NCBI GenBank assembly: GCA_039807745.1
Contig: JBDHRV010000061.1
Coordinates: 1 to 19,460, forward strand
Source: JAEUMW01 sp039807745
GTDB lineage: Bacteria > Pseudomonadota > Gammaproteobacteria > Burkholderiales > JAEUMW01
DNA length: 19,460 nt
Direction: 5' to 3'
In this document: one piece after another, positions 9,275 through 17,406 of the stretch
Layout of the letters: each line of letters begins with the position of its first letter
Numbering within the stretch: the stretch's first letter is position 1
Translations under genes and position numbers: made by a program
The notes under the pieces: generated by a model
Seen by the model: only the letters and a program-made list of their open reading frames with translations
Told to the model about the DNA's origin: nothing
The model's database searches: none

Positions 9275-9847
9275 ATGGGACTTCTAGACGAGATTCTGCG
9301 CAATGCGTTGGGCGGAAGCGGCGGCGGACTGGGCGGATCGCTCGGCGAAGCGCTGGGTCAGCAGCAGGCGCCCGCGCCGCGCGGTGGCGGTGACATGGGC
9401 GGTATCCTGATGGCATTGCTGCCGGTGGTGCTCGGCATGCTCGCCAATCGCGGCGGCGCACAGCAGACGGGACAGGCGCAGGGCGGCGGCGGCCTGGGCG
9501 ATCTGATCGGCGGCATGCTCGGGGGCGGCGCTGCGGCGGGTGGCGCCGGCGGTCTGGGCGACCTGCTCCAGCGCTTCCAGCAGGCCGGGTACGGCGACCA
9601 GGCGCAATCGTGGGTGGGCACCGGTCAGAACCTGCCGATCTCCCCGGACATCATCGGCCAGATTTTCGGCGGCGGCGGACTCTCGCAGATCGCTCGGCAG
9701 GCGGGCCTGTCCGAGCAGGAGACCTCGGCCGGGCTGTCGCAACTGCTGCCCGACGTGGTCGATCATTTCACTCCGGGCGGTCAGGTGCCGGACCTGGATC
9801 AGTTGAGCGCGAGCGTCGATGCGCTCGCGCGCCAGTTCCGCGGCTGA
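9275..9847 (+). CDS. YidB-family protein (DUF937)
   Basis: A 190-residue protein of the YidB/DUF937 family, whose function is unknown. The N-terminus MGLLDEILRNALG matches the YidB start, and the C-terminal half has the conserved core: LGDLLQRFQQAGYGDQAQSW, then NLPISPDIIGQIFG and LSQLLPDVVDHFTPGGQVPD. Between them (about residues 12-95) is a Gly/Gln/Ala-rich low-complexity segment containing a short hydrophobic run (ILMALLPVVLGML). The ribosome site AGGAG (9262-9266) is well placed before the ATG. It follows yceH by 52 bases on the same strand, possibly on the thiC transcript. No signal peptide or catalytic motif is seen. Confidence 0.88.
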   Translation: MGLLDEILRNALGGSGGGLGGSLGEALGQQQAPAPRGGGDMGGILMALLPVVLGMLANRGGAQQTGQAQGGGGLGDLIGGMLGGGAAAGGAGGLGDLLQRFQQAGYGDQAQSWVGTGQNLPISPDIIGQIFGGGGLSQIARQAGLSEQETSAGLSQLLPDVVDHFTPGGQVPDLDQLSASVDALARQFRG

Positions 9848-9955
9848 TTCGAACATCCGTCATCGCCCCGCGGCCGCGCCGCATCACGACGGCCCGCCGG
9901 CGAGCATGTAACAGTCGCTGAAAACACCGCCGGATCGGCCTCGACGGCGACGGCT

Positions 9956-9985
9956 GCGCGGCCCACCCACGGGTCTCGGCCGCGC
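9956..9985. repeat. G+C-rich inverted repeat upstream of uppP
   Basis: Arms GCGCGGCC (9956-9963) and GGCCGCGC (9978-9985) are perfect complements around a 14-base loop. There is no T tract, so it is not a canonical terminator, though it sits between yidB and the probable uppP promoter. Such pairs arise easily by chance in this composition. Confidence 0.3.
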
Positions 9986-9993
9986 GGGGTGCG

Positions 9994-10002
9994 TGCTACC
10001 AT
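9994..10002 (+). promoter_or_regulatory. Possible extended -10 promoter of uppP
   Basis: TGCTACCAT combines an upstream TG with the -10-like hexamer TACCAT (9997-10002), 25 bases before the uppP ATG. No matching -35 box is visible and the resulting leader would be short, so this is weak. The rest of the 179-base yidB-uppP gap holds only the inverted repeat noted separately. Confidence 0.3.
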
Positions 10003-10026
10003 CCGCGCTTTTCCCGTCGCGACCCC

Positions 10027-10851
10027 ATGTTCGATCCAATCTACTGGAAGGCGCTGGTCCTCGGCATCGTCGAGGGTCTTACCGAGTTTCTGCCGATCTC
10101 GAGCACCGGCCACCTCATCCTCGCCGGCGATCTTCTGGGCTTCAACGACGAAAAGGGCAAGATCTTCGAGCTCGTGATCCAGACCGGCGCGATGCTCGCG
10201 GTGGTATGGGAGTACCGCCACAAGTTCGCTGCCGTGTTGCGCGGGATCGTCTCGGATCCCGGCGCGCAGCGCTTCGTCGCCAACCTCGTCATCGCGTTCA
10301 TGCCGGCCGCGCTGCTCGGCCTCGCCTTCGGCAAGTACATCAAGGCCGCGCTCTTCAAGCCGGTGCCGGTGGCGATCGCTTTCATCGTGGGCGCGTTCGT
10401 CATCCTGTGGGCGGAACGGCGCCAGCACGCGGTCACAGTCGCCTCCGTCGACGACATGACCTGGAAGGACGCGCTCAAGGTCGGCTGCGCACAGGCGTTC
10501 GCCCTGATCCCGGGCACCTCGCGCTCCGGTGCCACGATCATCGGCGGCCTGCTGTTCGGGCTCTCGCGCAAGGCGGCCACCGAGTTCTCCTTCTTCCTGG
10601 CGGTGCCCACGCTGGTCGCTGCCGGTGGCTACGATCTCTACAAGAACCGGGGGCTGCTCGACCTGCAGGACGCGGGCTATTTTGCCGTCGGACTGGTGGC
10701 ATCCTTCGTCTCGGCGTTCCTGTGCATCCGCTGGCTGCTGCGCTACATCATGCGCCATGACTTCACGCTCTTCGCGTGGTATCGCATCGTCTTCGGCGTC
10801 GTCGTGCTCGTGACGGCCTACACGGGCTTCGTGGAGTGGACTGCCGGATGA
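10027..10851 (+). CDS. uppP: Undecaprenyl-diphosphatase UppP (BacA)
   Basis: Integral inner-membrane phosphatase that dephosphorylates undecaprenyl pyrophosphate, recycling the lipid carrier for peptidoglycan and O-antigen; overexpression gives bacitracin resistance in E. coli. The 274-residue product contains both signature regions. The first is EGLTEFLPISSTGHLIL with the ExxxE pair Glu16 and Glu20 and His29; the second is IPGTSRSGATI with the catalytic Arg166. Several hydrophobic helices fill the remainder. The start at 10027 (MFDPIYWKALVLGIVEG) matches the family N-terminus, although no Shine-Dalgarno is evident. An MFS permease gene begins 16 bases after its stop and is probably cotranscribed. 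Confidence 0.96.
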   Translation: MFDPIYWKALVLGIVEGLTEFLPISSTGHLILAGDLLGFNDEKGKIFELVIQTGAMLAVVWEYRHKFAAVLRGIVSDPGAQRFVANLVIAFMPAALLGLAFGKYIKAALFKPVPVAIAFIVGAFVILWAERRQHAVTVASVDDMTWKDALKVGCAQAFALIPGTSRSGATIIGGLLFGLSRKAATEFSFFLAVPTLVAAGGYDLYKNRGLLDLQDAGYFAVGLVASFVSAFLCIRWLLRYIMRHDFTLFAWYRIVFGVVVLVTAYTGFVEWTAG

Positions 10852-10867
10852 TGCTCGGGCGGGCGGC

Positions 10868-12085
10868 GTGCTGAGCGCCGCCGGCCCGTACGCGCGCCTG
10901 CTCCGGATTCCCGAGGTGCGCCAGCTCATCGCGTCGTCGGTGGTCGGACGCATCCCGGTCGGCCTTTCCACTCTGGCGCTGGTGTTGTTTCTGCAGGGTC
11001 GCGCCGACTCCCTCGCCGATGCCAGCATCGCTGCCGCCTGCTACGTCCTGGGGCTCGCCACGATGGCGCCCCTCATCGGCCGCGCGGTCGATCGGGCGGG
11101 TCCGCGGCGCGTGCTGCTCGCGTGCCTGACCGTGCATCCGACGACGCTCGTCGCGCTGACCGCAATCGCTCTCGCCGGGGCGAGCCGCGGCTGGGTGTTC
11201 GCCGCCGCGCTGCTGGCCGGTGCGTCGATGCCGCCGATCACTGTTTGCGTGCGTGCGCTCTACCCGCGACTGGTGAACGACGCCGCGCTGCAGCGCACCG
11301 CGTATTCACTGGACTCGGCGATCATTGAAGCGATCTTTATCCTGGGCCCGCTGCTCGCGGCGGGTTTCGCCGCGGCCGGCGCCGAGGCAGCTGCCCTGTG
11401 GCTTTCGGCGGCGTGCGCGCTGGTCGGCGGTTGGCTCTTCCTGGGTGCTGCGCCGGTGCGCGCCTGGCGGCCAAAACCATCCGGAGTGCCGCCCGCCGGG
11501 AAAAGTCCCCTGAGCAATGGATACCTGCGCTGCGTGCTGGCGGCTGCAGCGCTTTTCGCCTTCGCCTTCGGCGCGTTCGAGATCGGGGTCGTCGGGTTCG
11601 CCACCCGCAGCGGCGTGCCGGCGGCTGCCGGCGTGATTCTCGCGCTCGCGAGCGTCGGCAGCGTGCTGGGCGTCCTCGCGTATGGCGGCCGCTCGTGGTC
11701 GCTCGATGCCGGCAGGCAGTTCCTCGTGCTGCTCGTCCTGATGGCAGGCGGCCTGGTGGCGCTGGCGCCGATTTCGAGCCTGCCGCTCTTCGCAGCGGCA
11801 GTGGTGCTGGCAGCAGCGCCGATGGCGCCGGTGATCGCGGCGAACTCCGTCCTCGTCGTGCAGGTCGCGCCCAACGAGCGAATCGCCGAGGCTTTCACCT
11901 GGGCCTCGACCGCCCTGCTGGCAGGCATCAGCGCCGGCACGGCCGCTGGGGGAACCCTGGTCGAGCGATATTCGCCCGCGACCGCCCTGTTCGCCGCCGC
12001 CGCGGCAACGCTGCTCGCTGCCGCGGTCGCGTATCCCGTGGCGCGACGCCTGCCGCGCCCCGCGTCCCCGCAACCGCTTCAGTAA
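10868..12085 (+). CDS. MFS transporter, substrate unknown
   Basis: A 405-residue polytopic inner-membrane protein with about twelve hydrophobic segments in two halves, separated by a polar loop (WRPKPSGVPPAGKSPLSNGY). The loop between helices 2 and 3 reads PLIGRAVDRAGPRRVLLA, the major facilitator motif A (G-x-x-x-D-R-x-G-R-R type), which sets the family. The translation starts at a GTG (10868-10870); the first in-frame ATG would remove about 64 residues and the first helices, so the GTG is preferred. It follows uppP closely and converges with a rhodanese gene, with 22 bases between the stop codons and no terminator. Sequence gives no substrate; drug or sugar export are possibilities only. 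Confidence 0.85.
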   Translation: MLSAAGPYARLLRIPEVRQLIASSVVGRIPVGLSTLALVLFLQGRADSLADASIAAACYVLGLATMAPLIGRAVDRAGPRRVLLACLTVHPTTLVALTAIALAGASRGWVFAAALLAGASMPPITVCVRALYPRLVNDAALQRTAYSLDSAIIEAIFILGPLLAAGFAAAGAEAAALWLSAACALVGGWLFLGAAPVRAWRPKPSGVPPAGKSPLSNGYLRCVLAAAALFAFAFGAFEIGVVGFATRSGVPAAAGVILALASVGSVLGVLAYGGRSWSLDAGRQFLVLLVLMAGGLVALAPISSLPLFAAAVVLAAAPMAPVIAANSVLVVQVAPNERIAEAFTWASTALLAGISAGTAAGGTLVERYSPATALFAAAAATLLAAAVAYPVARRLPRPASPQPLQ

Positions 12086-12107
12086 CGAGCCCGCCCGCCG
12101 CGCGCCT

Positions 12108-12560
12108 TCAGGACTGGAGCCACGGCAGACCGGCGTGGCGCCACCCGCCCACCGTGTTGCGATGGCCCTCTGCATCCTTGTCGCCTTCGAAGCCTTCGAG
12201 CACGTTGTAGCTCTCGCTGTAACCCAGCCGGGTCGATGCGATCGCAGCGGCGCTCGAGCGCGCGCCGCTGCGGCAGATGAACATGACCAGTGCTTCCGCG
12301 TCGACCTGCTGGCGCAACTGCTGGCCGAAGTCCGGATTCGGCCGGCTGCCGGGATAGGTCAGCCACTCGATTTCGACCGCGCCAGGAATCCGGCCGACCC
12401 AGTCGAGTTCGGCACGGGTGCGCACATCCACCAGACGGGCGCCCGGCGCATGCTGCAGCACCTCGTGCGCTTCCCGGGGGGTGAGGGCACCGCTGTAGGG
12501 AAGGTTCAGGCGTTGTGCCCGATCCCGGGCGGTGGCAAGGATTTCAGAGAGGGTTGTCAT
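12108..12560 (-). CDS. Rhodanese-like domain protein divergent from glnA
   Basis: A 150-residue cytosolic protein with one rhodanese domain. Residues 43-50 read LVDVRTRA; the active-site Cys96 sits in FICRSGARSSAAA; the C-terminal NVLEGFEGDKD replaces the usual Gly-Gly-Trp motif region. An N-terminal helix of about 30 residues (MTTLSEILATARDRA, then LTPREAHEVL) precedes the fold. The ATG at 12560 is preferred over the long upstream frame, which would run across the glnA control region. Only a weak ribosome site is present, and a perfect dyad (12576-12596) lies just upstream. Its role is unknown; divergence from glnA does not by itself imply nitrogen function. Confidence 0.88.
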   Translation of the reverse strand: MTTLSEILATARDRAQRLNLPYSGALTPREAHEVLQHAPGARLVDVRTRAELDWVGRIPGAVEIEWLTYPGSRPNPDFGQQLRQQVDAEALVMFICRSGARSSAAAIASTRLGYSESYNVLEGFEGDKDAEGHRNTVGGWRHAGLPWLQS

Positions 12561-12575
12561 GATCTTTGGCACTCG

Positions 12576-12596
12576 AACTTGAACGATCCTCAAGTT
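12576..12596. repeat. Perfect inverted repeat upstream of the rhodanese gene
   Basis: Arms AACTTGA (12576-12582) and TCAAGTT (12590-12596) flank a 7-base spacer, giving a 21-base dyad 16 bases upstream of the minus-strand rhodanese ATG. It could be a repressor or activator operator or an mRNA hairpin in the leader. The arms are A+T-richer than their surroundings, which makes chance less likely. No regulator can be named from it. Confidence 0.45.
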
Positions 12597-12646
12597 TACC
12601 GCGCCCTGATTCGCGAAGCTCGACTGCGCACATTTGGGTACACTTC

Positions 12647-12661
12647 GCACATGAATGGTGC
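12647..12661 (+). promoter_or_regulatory. NtrC-binding site, distal (glnA enhancer)
   Basis: Sequence GCACATGAATGGTGC is a perfect GCAC-N7-GTGC dyad, the NtrC recognition pattern. Its centre (12654) is about 127 bases before the predicted sigma-54 start near 12781, comparable with the distal enhancer site of E. coli glnAp2. Confidence 0.85.
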
Positions 12662-12676
12662 ACGATGATCCAAAGG

Positions 12677-12691
12677 GCACTAACATCGTGC
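12677..12691 (+). promoter_or_regulatory. NtrC-binding site, proximal (glnA enhancer)
   Basis: Sequence GCACTAACATCGTGC is a second perfect GCAC-N7-GTGC dyad. Its centre (12684) is 30 bases, close to three helical turns, from the first site and about 97 bases before the predicted start. Two same-face sites permit the cooperative NtrC binding needed for activator oligomerisation. Confidence 0.85.
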
Positions 12692-12754
12692 CTCCGGGTG
12701 CGGTCGAATGCCTTGAATCGCTTATTGGGCAAGGGATTGCGCCGGATGAGGGCG

Positions 12755-12770
12755 TGGCACGCAACCTGCA
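12755..12770 (+). promoter_or_regulatory. Sigma-54 (RpoN) promoter of glnA
   Basis: TGGCACGCAACCTGCA matches the -24/-12 consensus TGGCACG-N4-TTGCA with one mismatch (C for the first T of the -12 box) and correct 10-base spacing between the GG and GC dinucleotides. Transcription should start near 12781, about 54 bases before the glnA ATG. The paired NtrC sites upstream complete the enhancer-promoter architecture. Confidence 0.88.
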
Positions 12771-12834
12771 GACTGCGAACCCCTGTCGTATTTCCTGCCA
12801 CCCAGTACCCAACAATCGACGGAGAGAAAGAGCC

Positions 12835-14244
12835 ATGGCGGTTGCCGACGTAATGAAGCTGATCAAAGACAACGAAGTCAAGTTCATCGACTTCCGCTTT
12901 ACCGACACCCGCGGCAAGGAACAGCACGTGTCGGTGCCGGTGAAGGCGTTCGGCGAAGCCAAATTCACCGACGGCCATGCATTCGACGGCTCTTCCATCG
13001 CTGGTTGGAAGGGGATACAGGCCTCCGACATGCTGCTCATGCCGGACCCGGACACCGCTCACCTCGACCCGTTCATGGACGAGCCGACGGTCATCATCAC
13101 CTGCGATGTGCTCGATCCTGCCGACATGAAGGGCTACGACCGCGATCCGCGCTCGATCGCCAAGCGTGGCGAGGCATACATCAAGCAGACCGGTATCGCC
13201 GACACGGCCTATTTCGGTCCGGAGCCCGAGTTCTTCATCTTCGATTCCGTCACCTGGCATGTCGAAATGCAGGGGTGTTCGGTGAAGATCGACTCGTCCG
13301 AAGCGCCCTGGAGCTCGCGCGCGGAGCGCGACGACGGCAACCTGGGCCACCGTCCTGCCGTCAAGGGCGGATACTTCCCGGTGCCCCCGGTCGACTCGCT
13401 GCAGGACATCCGCTCCGCGATGTGTCTCGCGCTGGAGGAGATGGGCGTCGAGGTCGAAGTCCATCACCACGAGGTCGCGGCCCCCGGCCAATGCGAGATC
13501 GGCACCAAGTTCTCGAGCCTGGTCAAGCGTGCCGACTGGAACCAGATCATGAAGTACGTGATCCACAACGTGGCCCACTCCTACGGCAAGACCGCGACCT
13601 TCATGCCGAAGCCGATCGTGGGCGACAACGGCTCCGGCATGCACGTGCACCAGTCGCTCTGGAAGGGCGACCAGAATCTGTTCTCCGGCAACGGTTACGC
13701 CGGACTGTCCGAGCTCGCGCTGTACTACATCGGCGGCATCATCAAGCATGCGCGGGCGCTCAACGCCATCACCAACCCCGGCACCAACTCCTACAAGCGC
13801 CTCGTGCCCGGCTTCGAAGCGCCGATCAACCTCGCCTATTCGGCGCGCAATCGCTCGGCCTCCATCCGCATCCCGTACGTGGCGAACCCGAAGGGCCGGC
13901 GCATCGAGGTGCGATTCCCGGATCCCACGGCCAATCCCTACCTCGCCTTCACGGCGATGATGTTGGCGGGTCTCGACGGCATCCAGAACAAGATCCACCC
14001 GGGTGACCCGATCGACAAGAACCTCTACGATCTGCCGCCCGAGGAAGCGCGCAAGGTGCCGAGCGTCTGCTCGTCGCTCGAGATGGCGCTCGAGTACCTC
14101 GACAAGGATCGAGACTTCCTCACGCGCGGCGGTGTGTTCTCCGACGATATGATCGACGCGTTCATCGAACTCAAGATGGAAGAGGTCACCCTGTTCAGGC
14201 AGACTACCCATCCGGTGGAATTCCAGATGTACTACAGCCTGTGA
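12835..14244 (+). CDS. glnA: Glutamine synthetase type I (GlnA)
   Basis: ATP-dependent ligation of ammonia to glutamate, the main ammonium-assimilation step, by a cytosolic dodecamer. The 469-residue protein matches GSI-beta length. Signatures in order: HAFDGSSIAGW near residue 46; FGPEPEFFIFD, metal-binding; GYFPVPPVD; the HHHEVAAPGQCEI metal and glutamate site; the latch region GSGMHVHQSL; and NRSASIRIP, glutamate/ATP contacts. Tyr398 in KNLYDLPPEE is the adenylylation site (Tyr397 in mature E. coli numbering), so GlnE control is expected. The ATG at 12835 follows GGAGA (12821-12825) and agrees with family N-termini. Expression is predicted from the sigma-54/NtrC promoter. A strong terminator follows, separating it from ntrBC. 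Confidence 0.98.
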   Translation: MAVADVMKLIKDNEVKFIDFRFTDTRGKEQHVSVPVKAFGEAKFTDGHAFDGSSIAGWKGIQASDMLLMPDPDTAHLDPFMDEPTVIITCDVLDPADMKGYDRDPRSIAKRGEAYIKQTGIADTAYFGPEPEFFIFDSVTWHVEMQGCSVKIDSSEAPWSSRAERDDGNLGHRPAVKGGYFPVPPVDSLQDIRSAMCLALEEMGVEVEVHHHEVAAPGQCEIGTKFSSLVKRADWNQIMKYVIHNVAHSYGKTATFMPKPIVGDNGSGMHVHQSLWKGDQNLFSGNGYAGLSELALYYIGGIIKHARALNAITNPGTNSYKRLVPGFEAPINLAYSARNRSASIRIPYVANPKGRRIEVRFPDPTANPYLAFTAMMLAGLDGIQNKIHPGDPIDKNLYDLPPEEARKVPSVCSSLEMALEYLDKDRDFLTRGGVFSDDMIDAFIELKMEEVTLFRQTTHPVEFQMYYSL

Positions 14245-14270
14245 CCCCGCGGCCCGCAGCGCGGTGATCG

Positions 14271-14298
14271 AAAGGGCGGGAACCTCCCCGCCCTTTTT
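14271..14298 (+). terminator. Rho-independent terminator after glnA
   Basis: A 10-base stem AAAGGGCGGG (14271-14280) pairs with CCCGCCCTTT (14287-14296) across a 6-base loop and runs into a T tract ending at 14298. It lies 27 bases after the glnA stop. Read-through would still allow expression of the downstream ntrBC genes. Confidence 0.93.
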
Positions 14299-14340
14299 CT
14301 TCCGGGCAATGCGGGCGCCGCGCCCGAGTGCTCACGAACC

Positions 14341-14859
14341 ATGTCGCATCGAACCCCCGTCCCGTCGCCGGCTGCTCGATCAGCTTCGTCGTGGACCGCG
14401 CTCGCCGCGTTGATCCTCGCCCTGATAGCGCCGTGTCGGGCGCCGGCCGAGATCTACAAGTGTCAGGATGCCGAGGGCAACGTCAGCTATACCAACACCA
14501 AGCAGAAGGGGTGCACGGCGATGGACATCGGCCCCTACCGCGAGCCTGCGCCCCCCGGCACGAAAAGCAGAGCGAAGGGTGCTCAGTCGCCCGCGCCCGC
14601 GAACTTCCCGAGCGTGGACAGCGACACCCAGAAGCAGCGCGATCAGGGTCGCCGCCGCATTCTCGAGACCGAGCTCGCGACGGAAGAACGGCTGCTCGCG
14701 GACGCGAGGCGCGCGCTGGCGGAGGGCGAGATCGGGCGCGCCGGCGAGGACCGCACGACCCCACTCCATGCCGATCGCCTGCGCAAGCTCAAGGACACGG
14801 TCGGCCTGCACGAGCAGAACGTGGCCGCGCTCAGGCGCGAGCTGGCCAACACGAGGTAG
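14341..14859 (+). CDS. Periplasmic DUF4124-domain protein
   Basis: A 172-residue protein with an N-terminal Sec signal (hydrophobic run about residues 19-30, likely cleavage near APA at 35-37). It is followed directly by a DUF4124 domain: EIYKCQDAEGNVSYTNTKQKGC. Cys41 and Cys58 are placed to form the disulfide typical of this family. The C-terminal half (about 95-172) is charged and helical, with Arg/Glu/Leu heptads suggesting a coiled coil. The function of DUF4124 proteins is not known. It sits between the glnA terminator and ntrB, with the ntrB start only 5 bases after its stop, so it is probably cotranscribed with ntrBC. No convincing ribosome site is seen before the ATG. Confidence 0.85.
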   Translation: MSHRTPVPSPAARSASSWTALAALILALIAPCRAPAEIYKCQDAEGNVSYTNTKQKGCTAMDIGPYREPAPPGTKSRAKGAQSPAPANFPSVDSDTQKQRDQGRRRILETELATEERLLADARRALAEGEIGRAGEDRTTPLHADRLRKLKDTVGLHEQNVAALRRELANTR

Positions 14860-14864
14860 CACAG

Positions 14865-15926
14865 GTGGCCCCCTCGGCGTTTGCTGGACTCGAGCTGCTC
14901 GCCACCGCGGTCATCGTGCTCGATCACGATCTCGTCCTGCAGTACGCGAATCCGGCCGCGGAAAACCTGTTCGAGTTCAGTTACCGCAGCATTTCCGGCC
15001 AGACAGTGCACAAGATCTTCGACAACCCCGGCGTCTTCATCTCCGGGATCGATTATGCGATCGCGAACGACTGCACGTACATGGAGCACGACCTTTTCCT
15101 CGGCACCCCGGGGCACGCACGCCAGCATCTCAATTGCACCATCACCCCGATCGAGGTGCCCGGGTGGCGCGGCGATTGGAGCCGGATGCTGGCGGAGTTT
15201 CGTCCCATCGACCAGCAGCTCAAGATCGCGCGGGACGAGCGCATCATCGACCAGACCGAGGCGAATCGACTGCTCGTGCGCAGCCTCGCGCACGAGATCA
15301 AGAATCCACTGGGCGGCATCCGCGGTGCGGCGCAACTGCTGGATCGGGAACTGGAGCGTCCCGATCTGTCGGAGTACACGCAGGTGATCATGAAGGAGGC
15401 CGATCGGCTGCAGTCCCTGATGGAGCGGCTGCTCACCCCGAACCGCGCACCCCAGCTCCTGCTCGTGAACATCCACGAAGTGCTCGAGCGCGTGCGCAGC
15501 GTCATTCACGCCGAGTTTCCGGAGGTGGTCATCGCGCGCGATTACGACGTGAGCCTGCCGCTGCTGAAGGGCGACCGCGAGCAGCTCATCCAGGCCGTGC
15601 TGAATGTCGTTCGCAACGCCGCGCAGGCACTCGAAGAGCGCGGCTGCATCCTGCTGCGCACACGTCTCGCTCGCCAGGTGACGCTCGCACGGAAACACTA
15701 CCGGCAGGCGCTGCTGGTGCAGGTGATCGACGACGGACCGGGGGTGCCGGCATCGATCGCGGAGAAGATCTTCTATCCTCTGGTGAGCGCGCGGGAGGGC
15801 GGCTCCGGACTCGGTCTCACCATCGCGCAGACCTTCGTCGGCCAGCACGGCGGCGTAATCCAGTTCGAGAGCGTGCCGGGCAACACCTGCTTCAGCATCC
15901 TGCTGCCACTGCGGGAGACCGTGTGA
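14865..15926 (+). CDS. ntrB: Nitrogen regulation sensor histidine kinase/phosphatase NtrB
   Basis: Cytosolic sensor kinase that phosphorylates NtrC under nitrogen limitation and, with PII, dephosphorylates it in excess. The 353-residue product has the usual size. An N-terminal PAS domain (LLATAVIVLDHDLVLQYAN onward) precedes the H box RSLAHEIKNPLGGIRGAAQ with phospho-acceptor His143. ATP-binding boxes follow: NVVRNAAQAL (N), VIDDGPGVP (G1) and GGSGLGLTIAQ (G2). There is no transmembrane segment. Translation is assigned to a GTG at 14865 because GAGG (14853-14856) is correctly spaced and the PAS homology begins at once; the open frame upstream overlaps the DUF4124 gene in another frame and is not real. 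ntrC follows after 31 bases. Confidence 0.96.
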   Translation: MAPSAFAGLELLATAVIVLDHDLVLQYANPAAENLFEFSYRSISGQTVHKIFDNPGVFISGIDYAIANDCTYMEHDLFLGTPGHARQHLNCTITPIEVPGWRGDWSRMLAEFRPIDQQLKIARDERIIDQTEANRLLVRSLAHEIKNPLGGIRGAAQLLDRELERPDLSEYTQVIMKEADRLQSLMERLLTPNRAPQLLLVNIHEVLERVRSVIHAEFPEVVIARDYDVSLPLLKGDREQLIQAVLNVVRNAAQALEERGCILLRTRLARQVTLARKHYRQALLVQVIDDGPGVPASIAEKIFYPLVSAREGGSGLGLTIAQTFVGQHGGVIQFESVPGNTCFSILLPLRETV

Positions 15927-15957
15927 CGAGACAATGCCTGGCGGGAGGTGAAACGCG

Positions 15958-17406
<1,449 letters not shown>

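Noticed and set aside
12588..12596. SoxR-box half-site CCTCAAGTT
   Set aside because: A SoxR box needs CCTCAAGTT followed directly by AACTTGAGG. Here the halves are in reverse order and spaced, so the site does not fit.
12628..12642. Possible third NtrC site, GCAC followed by seven bases and TACA
   Set aside because: The right half-site does not match GTGC, unlike the two perfect sites next to it.
12544..14211. 555-codon open frame antisense to glnA
   Set aside because: Same composition effect; it lies across glnA and its control region and resembles no family.
14328..14864. Upstream extension of the ntrB frame
   Set aside because: It overlaps the DUF4124 gene in a different frame and has no homology; the GTG at 14865 has a proper ribosome site.
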